This document shows, piece by piece, positions 7,908-16,700 of a stretch of DNA of 64,000 nt. The translations under genes and the position numbers were made by a program. Origin of the DNA: Candidatus Heimdallarchaeota archaeon (GTDB lineage: Archaea; Asgardarchaeota; Heimdallarchaeia; Heimdallarchaeales; Heimdallarchaeaceae); the NCBI GenBank assembly GCA_030603365.1, contig JAUVXV010000010.1:1-64000 (forward strand), in the 5' to 3' direction. Within the stretch, counting starts at the first letter, position 1. The number at the start of each line of letters is the position of its first letter. The notes beneath the pieces are model-generated. The model saw nothing but the letters and a program-made list of their open reading frames with translations. It did no database searches and was not told the origin of the DNA.

Positions 7908-9875
7908 ATGAAAATTGGAGTATATATTTGTGAGTGTGGAAGTAATATAGCAGGCACAGTTGATACAGAGAAAGTAGCTCAAAGTGCTGAGCCACTACCC
8001 AAAGTTGCTGTGAGTAGAGTGTATAGGTATGCATGCTCAGAACCAGGTCAAAATCTGATTACTCAAGATATAGAAGAACTTGGTTTAGATAGAGTTATTG
8101 TTGCTGCATGCTCTCCCAGTATGCACGAACCAACATTTAGAGCATTACTAAGGGAAAAAGGTTTGAATCCTTATTTGTTAGAAATGGTAAATATCAGAGA
8201 ACAATGCTCATGGGTACATTCAGATAAAGATCAAGCAACAGATAAAGCAATTTCTCTTCTAACAAGTGCAATACTACGAAATACACTTATGAAACCATTA
8301 ACACCAAAGAAAGTTGGTGTAATTAATAAAGCTCTAGTAATTGGGGGGGGAATAGCAGGGATTCAATCAGCTTTAGATCTAGCTGAAGTAGGTTATCAAA
8401 CATATCTAGTTGAAAAAACACCAAGTATTGGAGGTAAAATGGCTCAATTAGATAAAACTTTTCCAACACTTGATTGCTCAGCGTGTATTTTAAGTCCTAA
8501 AATGGTAGATGTAGGTCGTCACCCAAACATCACTTTATTAGCAAACAGTGAAGTCATTGAAGTGGATGGTTATGTTGGTAATTTCAATGTTAAGATAAGG
8601 AAGAAAGCAACCTATGTAGATCCAGTTAAATGTACTCTCTGTGATGAATGTGTTCCAGTGTGTCCAGTAATTGTTCATGATGAGTATAATGCAGACCTTT
8701 CACCACGAAGAGCAATTTATATACCATTTCCACAAGCGGTTCCTGCAACTTATATCATTGATGAAGAAGCTTGCTTAGGAATTGATCCACTTATTTGTGC
8801 AAAATGCAGAGATGTATGTGGCCCCGATGCAATAGACTTCGATATGAAACCGGAGATTATAGAAGAGGAATTTGGAGCAATTATTGTTGCTACAGGTTAT
8901 GAACCATATCCAATCGAAAATATTGGTGAGTATGGTTATGGTACAATTCATAATGTTATTTCAGGATTAGAATTTGAACGCATCATTTCTGCTAGTGGTC
9001 CAACAGATGGAGTTGTAAGAAGACCTTCTGATGGTAAAGTACCTAAGACTGTAGTATTTATTCACTGTGCCGGATCTAGAGATCCTGCTAAACATCTTCC
9101 TTATTGTTCAAAAGTTTGTTGCATGTATTCTACAAAACACGCTTTACAATACAGACATCTTGTTCATGATGGAACAGCAGTTAATTTCTATATCGACATC
9201 CGTACAGCTGGTAAAGATTTTGAAGAGTTCTATCAAAGAGCAGCTGAGGAAGACGGTGTCATCTATATCAAAGGTAAAGTTTCTGAGTTAATAGAGGACG
9301 GTGACCAAGTCTTAGTTAGAGGTGTAAATACTCTTACTTCTGAAACTGTTGAGATGCATGCAGATCTAGTTGTACTAGCTACTGGACTTATTCCAAGTGA
9401 AGGAACAAGACAGATTGCTAAGATGCTAAAGTTACCTGTAGATAGTACGGGGTTCATTAGAGAAGCACATCCAAAACTTAAACCAGTTGATACAGTAATT
9501 TCTGGAGTGTTTTTAGCTGGAACAGCATCTGGTCCAAAAGACATTCCTGAAACAGTATCACATGCAAGTGGTGCAGCATCTAGAGCTAGCACTATTTTAG
9601 CTCAAAAAGAATTAGAGATTGAAGCTACAATTGCAAATGTTAACGAGATATTATGTCGTGGATGTGGAATGTGTGTTGATAGCTGTCCTTATAGTGCTAT
9701 TGAGTTGGTAGCGAAGAATAGTTTTGGTCACACCATCAAAGTTGCAAGTGTAAATGAAGCACTTTGTAAAGGGTGTGGAACCTGTTCAGCAACATGTTTG
9801 AATGGAGCAATAAATCATCTTGGTTATACAGACAGTCAAATTCTCGCTCAAATTCAAGCCTTAGGAGGAAAATAG
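7908..9875 (+). CDS. hdrA: Heterodisulfide reductase-type electron-bifurcating subunit HdrA
   Basis: 655 residues, full length for HdrA. Order: N-terminal domain with VYICECGSNIAG (5-16); FAD-binding GGGIAG (146-151); DCSACILSPKM (189-199); inserted ferredoxin motif C242/C245/C248/C252; a further cysteine group around ICAKCRDVCGP (about 297); and two C-terminal ferredoxin motifs (CRGCGMC near 580, CKGCGTC near 620). The FAD of HdrA is the site of flavin-based electron bifurcation, splitting electrons between ferredoxin and a higher-potential acceptor. No in-frame TGA suggests selenocysteine. Flanked by floxA-like and hdrC genes in one transcription unit. Confidence 0.95.
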   Translation: MKIGVYICECGSNIAGTVDTEKVAQSAEPLPKVAVSRVYRYACSEPGQNLITQDIEELGLDRVIVAACSPSMHEPTFRALLREKGLNPYLLEMVNIREQCSWVHSDKDQATDKAISLLTSAILRNTLMKPLTPKKVGVINKALVIGGGIAGIQSALDLAEVGYQTYLVEKTPSIGGKMAQLDKTFPTLDCSACILSPKMVDVGRHPNITLLANSEVIEVDGYVGNFNVKIRKKATYVDPVKCTLCDECVPVCPVIVHDEYNADLSPRRAIYIPFPQAVPATYIIDEEACLGIDPLICAKCRDVCGPDAIDFDMKPEIIEEEFGAIIVATGYEPYPIENIGEYGYGTIHNVISGLEFERIISASGPTDGVVRRPSDGKVPKTVVFIHCAGSRDPAKHLPYCSKVCCMYSTKHALQYRHLVHDGTAVNFYIDIRTAGKDFEEFYQRAAEEDGVIYIKGKVSELIEDGDQVLVRGVNTLTSETVEMHADLVVLATGLIPSEGTRQIAKMLKLPVDSTGFIREAHPKLKPVDTVISGVFLAGTASGPKDIPETVSHASGAASRASTILAQKELEIEATIANVNEILCRGCGMCVDSCPYSAIELVAKNSFGHTIKVASVNEALCKGCGTCSATCLNGAINHLGYTDSQILAQIQALGGK

Positions 9876-9890
9876 AGGAGATAGAAGCTA

Positions 9891-10301
9891 ATGTCATATG
9901 AATATATCAAATTCGGAAAAGAAGAAAGAGAATTCAGACAGAAGATAGAAGAAATCTCTGGTGAGAATATCTTTAGCTGTTATCAATGTGGCAAATGTTC
10001 TGCAGGTTGTATGTTTAGTGATAAGATGGATAGAACTGTTAATCAACAAATCCTTCGCATTCAACTTGGACAAAAAGAGAAAGTTCTTTCAGCAAACACT
10101 CATTGGGTTTGTGCTAGTTGTTTAACATGCTCTGTTCGCTGTCCTAGAGATATAGATGTAGCTGCAATCATGGAAGCTATTAGAGAATACACCCTTCGCG
10201 AAGAACCTGAAAAGATCAAAATATCAGAGTTACCCAAGAAAGTACTTGAAAAGCTACCAAACATTGCGTTGGTTGCCAATTTTCGCAAAAAAACAGGATG
10301 A
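9891..10301 (+). CDS. hdrC: Heterodisulfide reductase subunit HdrC
   Basis: 136-residue iron-sulfur protein with two motifs, C30/C33/C36/C40 (CYQCGKCSAGC) and C74/C77/C80/C84 (CASCLTCSVRC), each for a [4Fe-4S] cluster. HdrC connects HdrA to HdrB. It has no transmembrane segment, unlike HdrE-type partners. It lies 15 bases after hdrA and 8 bases before hdrB, an A-C-B order also seen in bacterial and archaeal Hdr clusters. Confidence 0.92.
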   Translation: MSYEYIKFGKEEREFRQKIEEISGENIFSCYQCGKCSAGCMFSDKMDRTVNQQILRIQLGQKEKVLSANTHWVCASCLTCSVRCPRDIDVAAIMEAIREYTLREEPEKIKISELPKKVLEKLPNIALVANFRKKTG

Positions 10302-10309
10302 TGAAGTAA

Positions 10310-11227
10310 ATGGTACAATACTCTTACTTTCCAGGATGTAATCTAAAAACAAATGCTAAAGGGTTTGAAGAAACTGCTATAGCTGTCAGTAAGAAATTGA
10401 ATGTTGAACTAGTTGAAATACCAAATTGGAATTGCTGTGGAACCGTACATACTATGACCTCAGACAATATCATGAAACGTATTGCACCTGTTCGAGTGTT
10501 ATCAAGATCAAAGAAACATATTGAAACACTTGAAGAATCGCCAAATCAAGTAGTTACTCTTTGTTCTATGTGTAATAGTACTCTAAAAATTGTTAGTAAG
10601 GAAGTTAGTGATAATCAAGACACTTTAGATAAAATCAATTATCAATTAGAAGATGATGAATTGACCTACGAAAATGATATAGAAGTAAAACATTTCCTAG
10701 AAATACTTCGAGATTCTGTAGGTTATGAAGGAATTTCCAAAAAAGTTGTAAAGCCACTTAAAGGATTGAAAGTTTCTCCTTACTATGGCTGCATGTTACT
10801 GCATCCAGAAGAGGCTAAGATTGATGATGAAGAAATGCCAGATGTATTGGAGAGCTTAGTTGAAAGTCTAGGTGCTGAACTAGTAATGTCTCCTTTATTC
10901 AAATATTGTTGTGGTTCTTATCACATTGTGGATCAAGAAAATATTGTTTCTTCTCAAGTTGAAAAAATTGTAGAAGCAGCAACAAGAAGAGGAGCAAATG
11001 CACTAGTAGTTGCATGTCCATTATGCTCATATAACATTGATCAACAACAGAAAGCTATGGCGAAGGAATCAGCAGGTTTCAAACCTATTCCAATTTTTTA
11101 CTTTACACAACTCATGGCTTTAGCAATGGGAGAACCTGTTAAAATCAATCATTTTAAAGAACATTTCATAAATCCTGAACCTCTCCTCAAGGAATTAGGA
11201 TTAATTGGGAGGAAAAAAACAAAATAG
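10310..11227 (+). CDS. hdrB: Heterodisulfide reductase subunit HdrB
   Basis: 305 residues with two complete CCG domains (C...CC...C-x2-C): C10, C42-C43, C85/C88 in the first, and YGCMLLHP, KYCCGSYH, ACPLCSYN in the second. In methanogens these bind the noncubane [4Fe-4S] clusters that cleave the CoM-S-S-CoB disulfide. All ligands are present, so the catalytic site should be intact. The true acceptor here is open: the fumarate reductase-like genes immediately downstream make fumarate, via a thiol or directly, a reasonable candidate. Confidence 0.93.
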   Translation: MVQYSYFPGCNLKTNAKGFEETAIAVSKKLNVELVEIPNWNCCGTVHTMTSDNIMKRIAPVRVLSRSKKHIETLEESPNQVVTLCSMCNSTLKIVSKEVSDNQDTLDKINYQLEDDELTYENDIEVKHFLEILRDSVGYEGISKKVVKPLKGLKVSPYYGCMLLHPEEAKIDDEEMPDVLESLVESLGAELVMSPLFKYCCGSYHIVDQENIVSSQVEKIVEAATRRGANALVVACPLCSYNIDQQQKAMAKESAGFKPIPIFYFTQLMALAMGEPVKINHFKEHFINPEPLLKELGLIGRKKTK

Positions 11228-11239
11228 AGGGTTAGAAAA

Positions 11240-11956
11240 ATGTCAAAGACAGAAACAAAAAAAGAGAATGCACTACCTACAGTAAAGATATACATCATGG
11301 GTTCAGCTCATGAAGTACCAGAATCCCTAACAATAATGAAGGCAATGGAGTATGCTGGTTTTAAAATTAAAAGAGGAGCTGGGTGTAGAGCAGGATTTTG
11401 TGGAGCATGTGGTACAGTTTATCGAAAAGCAGGGGACTATAGATTATACGCTGCTTTAGCATGTCAGACACAAGTCGAAGATGGTATGGTATTAACTCAA
11501 TTACCATTTATACCTGCTCCAAAAGGAATTTATGATATTGATACACTTCAACCTACAGAAAGTTCAATTTTGAGATATTATCCTGAGGTAGCAAGATGCT
11601 TGAGCTGTAACGCTTGTTCAAAGGTATGTCCTCAAGACATCCAGGTTATGGACTTTGTTCAATATAGTCTTCAAGGTCAGATTGATAAAGCTGCAGAAGT
11701 GTCTTTTGATTGTGTTCAATGTGGTTTATGTGCGATTAGATGTCCTGCAGAAATTCCACAATATCATGTTGGTATGCTTGCTAGAAGACTACATGGGAAA
11801 TACAACACAAGCACTCCAGAAACACTTTTGGAAAGAGTTGAAGAAATTGAAAACGGCACCTTTGAGCAGGGTTTTGAAGAACTGCTGTCTCTCTCTAAGG
11901 ATGGTTTAAAGAAACGATATACTGAACGAGATTTCGTTGATCAGAAAAAGGCGTGA
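11240..11956 (+). CDS. Succinate dehydrogenase/fumarate reductase-like iron-sulfur subunit
   Basis: 238 residues. An N-terminal plant-type ferredoxin domain binds [2Fe-2S] with C49/C54/C57/C75, followed by two motifs C120/C123/C126/C130 and C158/C161/C164/C168. This is the SdhB/FrdB/TfrB fold without the C-terminal CCG domains of thiol:fumarate reductase TfrB; those are supplied by the separate hdrB directly upstream. There is no membrane anchor gene (SdhC/D) next to it, so the enzyme should be soluble and fed by Hdr rather than by quinone. The stop overlaps the next gene's alternative GTG start. Confidence 0.85.
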   Translation: MSKTETKKENALPTVKIYIMGSAHEVPESLTIMKAMEYAGFKIKRGAGCRAGFCGACGTVYRKAGDYRLYAALACQTQVEDGMVLTQLPFIPAPKGIYDIDTLQPTESSILRYYPEVARCLSCNACSKVCPQDIQVMDFVQYSLQGQIDKAAEVSFDCVQCGLCAIRCPAEIPQYHVGMLARRLHGKYNTSTPETLLERVEEIENGTFEQGFEELLSLSKDGLKKRYTERDFVDQKKA

Positions 11957-11961
11957 TAAAA

Positions 11962-13626
11962 ATGAAGATGATAAAAGGTTATCCTGAAGATATGCGAAAA
12001 AGCATTGATAAAGTTAATAAAACAAGAAACAAGCGTATCGACCAAATTATAGAAGATTTATCTCTAGAAGAACGAAAAGAGGTTCTTGACAATTTTCACC
12101 CAGATTACAATCCAAAATATAAACGAGATATTTCTTGGGGAGTTAATAAAGGTGATAATGTACCCAATGAAGTTGCAGATGTTATTGAAAGCTATCCGAT
12201 GGTAAATCCAGATGATATAGATTTAAACCAAATCGATTATGATGTTAATATATTAATCATTGGTGCAGGAGGTGCTGGTACCTCTGCAGCATTATGGGCC
12301 AACTACTCTGGAGTACCAAAAGAGGAAATTCTACTAGTGACAAAACTCAGACTTGGAGATTGCAATACAGTCATGGCACAAGGTGGTATTCAAGCAGCTG
12401 ATCGTCCTGTAGATAGTCCATTAATTCATTATATGGATGCAATAGGAGGGGGACACTTTGAAAACAAACCTAAGCTGGTCAAAGCCTTAGTTAGTGATGG
12501 TCCGAAAATTATCAAATGGCATAAGGACCTTGGAGTAATGTATGATTGTACTGAAGATGGTAGTTTTATTGAGAATCCTGGAGGTGGTACATCAAGAAAT
12601 AGAATGCATTGTTCTAAGGATTACACTGGACTGGAGATGTTTAGAACATTAAAAGATGAGATAATAAATAAGGAAGTTCCATATCTAGAATTTTCTCCCG
12701 CTGTTGAGCTTATTACTGATGAAACTGGAGGAATAGCAGGAGCTGTTCTATATAACATCGAAACAAAACAATACTTTGTTGTTAGAGCTAAAACAACCAT
12801 CTTAAGCACTGGTGGTTTTGGAAGACTTCATGTAGCAGGTTTTCCAACATCTAATCACTATGGTGCAACTATGGATGGTGTAGTTATGGCTTATCGTGCA
12901 GGTGCTAAATTACGAGATTTAGATGCTACACAATTCCATCCAACTGGTGCAGCATTTCCAGAGCAAATTGTAGGACTACTGATTACTGAAAAAACTCGAA
13001 GTTTAGGAGGTCAAGTTCTTGGACGAAATGGAGAACAGATTTGCTATCCATTAGAACCTAGAGATGTTGAAGCTTCATCTATAATCAAATGTTGTGCAGC
13101 TACTGACAATTACATTGAAACTCCAACCCAAATGAGAGGAGTCTGGCTAGATAGTCCTTTAATTGAGGAAATTAAAGGAAAAGGAACTATCCTAAAGAAT
13201 CTTAGTGCTATGTATCGAATGATGAATAGGTTTGATATTGATATAACTGAAGATCCAATTCTTGTTTATCCTACCTTACATTACCAAAATGGTGGTGTAG
13301 AGCTTGATGAGAATTGTTACACATCTCTTAAGGGACTTTTAGCAGCAGGAGAAATTTCTGGAGGAGTTCATGGAAAGAATCGTCTTATGGGTAATTCTCT
13401 TCTAGAAATCAATGTATTCGGGAGAAGAGCAGGCATCACCGCTGCTAATGAATACAAGAAAAAGAGTACTGCTGGAAAGCTTACACTCGCTCATGTTCAT
13501 AAATCAATTAAATCTCTCGATGCTCTAAATCTAAAGGATAAAAGATATTCCCCCACTATTTTACCAGAATACAGAAGTGATAATGTTAGAGACAGATTAG
13601 TTCAACTCTACGAAACATCACTTTAA
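11962..13626 (+). CDS. Fumarate reductase/succinate dehydrogenase-like flavoprotein subunit
   Basis: 554 residues. The first 90 are a charged extension, then the FAD-binding GAGGAG (101-106), AQGGIQAAD (about 139), QFHPTG (324-329), HYQNGG (440-445) and GVHGKNRLMGNSL (468-480), the active-site motifs of FrdA/SdhA/NadB. The residue that covalently carries FAD in SdhA/FrdA (His in HTVAAxGG) is Asn here (NTVMAQGG), so FAD should be noncovalent, as in soluble homologues. The ATG at 11962 follows a good Shine-Dalgarno-like ggcgtgat; a GTG at 11953 is possible. It is the last gene of the operon. L-aspartate oxidase is the main alternative, but the iron-sulfur partner argues for fumarate reduction or succinate oxidation. 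Confidence 0.85.
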   Translation: MKMIKGYPEDMRKSIDKVNKTRNKRIDQIIEDLSLEERKEVLDNFHPDYNPKYKRDISWGVNKGDNVPNEVADVIESYPMVNPDDIDLNQIDYDVNILIIGAGGAGTSAALWANYSGVPKEEILLVTKLRLGDCNTVMAQGGIQAADRPVDSPLIHYMDAIGGGHFENKPKLVKALVSDGPKIIKWHKDLGVMYDCTEDGSFIENPGGGTSRNRMHCSKDYTGLEMFRTLKDEIINKEVPYLEFSPAVELITDETGGIAGAVLYNIETKQYFVVRAKTTILSTGGFGRLHVAGFPTSNHYGATMDGVVMAYRAGAKLRDLDATQFHPTGAAFPEQIVGLLITEKTRSLGGQVLGRNGEQICYPLEPRDVEASSIIKCCAATDNYIETPTQMRGVWLDSPLIEEIKGKGTILKNLSAMYRMMNRFDIDITEDPILVYPTLHYQNGGVELDENCYTSLKGLLAAGEISGGVHGKNRLMGNSLLEINVFGRRAGITAANEYKKKSTAGKLTLAHVHKSIKSLDALNLKDKRYSPTILPEYRSDNVRDRLVQLYETSL

Positions 13627-13630
13627 AACC

Positions 13631-13660
13631 CTTTTTTTTCTTTTCTTTCCCTCTATTTTT
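13631..13660 (+). terminator. T-rich archaeal terminator of the energy operon
   Basis: Right after the flavoprotein stop come several T runs (eight T at about 13632-13639, then shorter ones to 13660) with no stem, the usual archaeal intrinsic signal on the coding strand. Confidence 0.65.
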
Positions 13661-13752
13661 CGATTGTTTCCTTTTTGATTGTAAACATTTAAAACAGTCT
13701 TTACAGTATACTTCGGTAGTAGACCTAAGCATCGATGCGAAGGGGGAGTAAA

Positions 13753-16700
13753 ATGAAGAGAACAGGGATAAGAATTTCGTTTGTGTTAATCTTGGTTATT
13801 TTGACATTTTCATCAATAATCATAGTACCAGCACTACAAGATGATAGTTATAGTGGGGAACCAACCGAATCATTAGATGAAGAAACTAACTTTCCTAGTG
13901 AGAAAGAAGAAGATACTGATACAAAATTAGTTGAAGAAGCCAAATCTGATAATTATATTGAAGATGAATTTTTCGAAAAGTATGGATCGAGTAGTGGAGA
14001 TAAGAATATAGATTTTTCAACAAGTTTAAACATGAAATTGGCTTCGACACCTGAATCATTGTGGTCTAGTACAGATGTGCAACTGATTGTATCTTTTGAC
14101 AAAAGAAGTAGATTACTAGATGAGAAATTAACTATATTTCAACCAGAAATTCTAGATATTATGCCGCTGGCTATAGTTAATACAAATCTAGCAAAATTAG
14201 AACAGATTTACAGCATAAAAGGAGTGAAGGGAGTATACCTAAATGAGAATTATCAAATTGCAGAAGGTTGGAATCCAGAAGAAATTAATGATGACGCGGA
14301 ATTTCATACATATCCTTCCGAAGCTCTAATTGGAGCTAGAGAACTTTTAGATATGGGAATAGATGGAACTGGGATAAAAATAGCAATACTAGATACTGGA
14401 ATTGACAAATATCATCCTGATCTTGATGACATGGATAATAACCCTTATACCAATGACCCAAAAGTCATCTTAGAAAAATCCTTTATTGATTACGATGGAG
14501 ACGGAAACGCTGATACTGATACTTCAGATGGATATGGTCATGGAACTCACTGCGCTGGTATTGCAGCGGGGAATGGCATTCTTAAAGGAGTTGCTCCTAA
14601 TGCTTGGCTAATCAATGGCAGAATTGGGGATGATCGGGGATATCTTGAATTATCATGGTTGTTGAAAGCTATTGATTGGGCAGTAATAAGTGGAGCAGAT
14701 ATAATTTCCATGTCTTTGGGTTGGGGAATATATAATGTTATGCCACTATTAAATGAAGCAGCTGATTATGCTTGGGAAAGAGGTGTAATATTAACAGTTT
14801 CAGCAGGAAACAGCGGACCAGAATCTAGAACTACTGCGAGTCCAGGTATGGCTTCAAGATCAATAACTGTTGGAGCTTCAACAAGAGACAATACCATTAC
14901 TAGTTGGTCTAGTCGAGGGCCTTCAATAAATGGAATGATAGATCCTGATGTAGTAGCACCAGGCTCTAGTATACTTTCTACATATCCAGGGAATAGATAC
15001 TATGTAGCATCTGGAACATCAATGTCTGCACCAGCTGTAGCTGGAGTGGCTGCCTTACTTTTATCTTCCAATCCAGATGAGGATATTGGATTAGTCAGAA
15101 GTGCTATTATCAGTACCGCTACAGATTTGGGTTATCATGTTTTCACACAAGGAACAGGTTTAGTTAATGCAAAAGCAGCTTATGAATATTTACAGAATCC
15201 TAGTGTATATGCCTTTCCGGGTTTCTCTGAAACTTCTACTCTCGTACTTAGTCCCGGAGAGGAAATGGAGTACCAGTTTGATATTTATCTTGATGATTTT
15301 TATTCTTCGCTTAGTATCGTACCTGCTTCTGAACTAGTTCCCTATTTAACCACAGAAATCATTGATCCAGTTACTCAAGGTTGGGTTAGGGCAAAGATTT
15401 CTATTACAATGCCCATTGAATCCTTGAATAGCTCTTTGGAAATTAAGGACGGTTCAACTGTTTTATTTCAAGTTCCTTTATGCTTAGAGTTGGGTGTTCA
15501 ACAAAATGATGCAGGTTCAGGTACAGATGCGGGAGAATTGCTAACAGGGGCGGTTCCAGTAGCAATTGGAGACCACTTTTCAGGTCGAGTCCATCGAGAT
15601 GGTTGTGACTTTTATTCATTCCCAGTTGTCAAAGGACAAGGATATGGAATAAATTTGACACAAATAACAGATGAACTAGTTTTCACTTTACATGATGAAA
15701 ATGGTACAATGATGGATTATGAGTATGCTTGGGAATATAACATAGGAACAATTTTTAGTTTCGAAGCAATTAGTACAGGGGATTATTTTATCAATGCACT
15801 AAATATCTATAATGATCAACATGTAAATTACACTCTAGTTGCTTATACTACAGAACTGACACAAGATCCTATAGATATTATCTATTTAACGGGGAATTAT
15901 GATGATTATGCCATTGATGATGACGACAATGGTTTGTATGAAGAATTAGCTATTACAGTTGAGGTTTATGTAAATACACCAGGAGAGTATGAGTTTTATT
16001 ATCGTTTTCACCAAAAAAGATTTGATTACAACTTTCCAAAGTATTACTTGGGGAGTGATTTCATGATGCAATCACTTACTGAAGGATTTCATGAAATTGT
16101 TCTCACAATAGATGGTAAAACCCTTGAAGCTTCTGATTATAATGGTAATTACATCTTAGGATACTTTTCCATAGGTGATCTCTCAACTTATAGAACAATA
16201 TTAGCTGAGTATAATCTTTACACAACTTCAATTTATCGTAGTAACTGGTTTGAACAAATGGATAATAGGATGCTGTATTATTTCTTTGATGATGTGAATA
16301 TAGATAATTCTGGTGGTCCCGAATTATTGGAGATAAACGCTGTTTTTGTTTTTACTGAAGTTGGGACTCACCCAATCACAATGAGACTAATTGATTCGTC
16401 TCAGAATTACATTGTTGGTGGTGATCAAATTGAATTAGAGGTGCCAGAAGCAGGTGTTTATACTGTAAGTTTCACTTTTAGCCCACAAAATTTAGGCATA
16501 ATAAAAGACATAGTTTTAGCGAGTTTCAGTGGGAGCTGCTTTGAGGCTCAAATATTTGTTTACGAAAAAATCTCAAAAAATAAACTATTGGGATATGATC
16601 CACTAGTTTCATATTCAGTTTTAGATACAGCTACAGATACTGATAGTAATGGTAAATATGATTCTATTGAATTCACATTTATAGTGAACTCAAAAATTAG

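Noticed and set aside
9067-9592. Open frames inside hdrA on both strands
   Set aside because: They are in other frames of a well-conserved gene and show no promoter or family signal.
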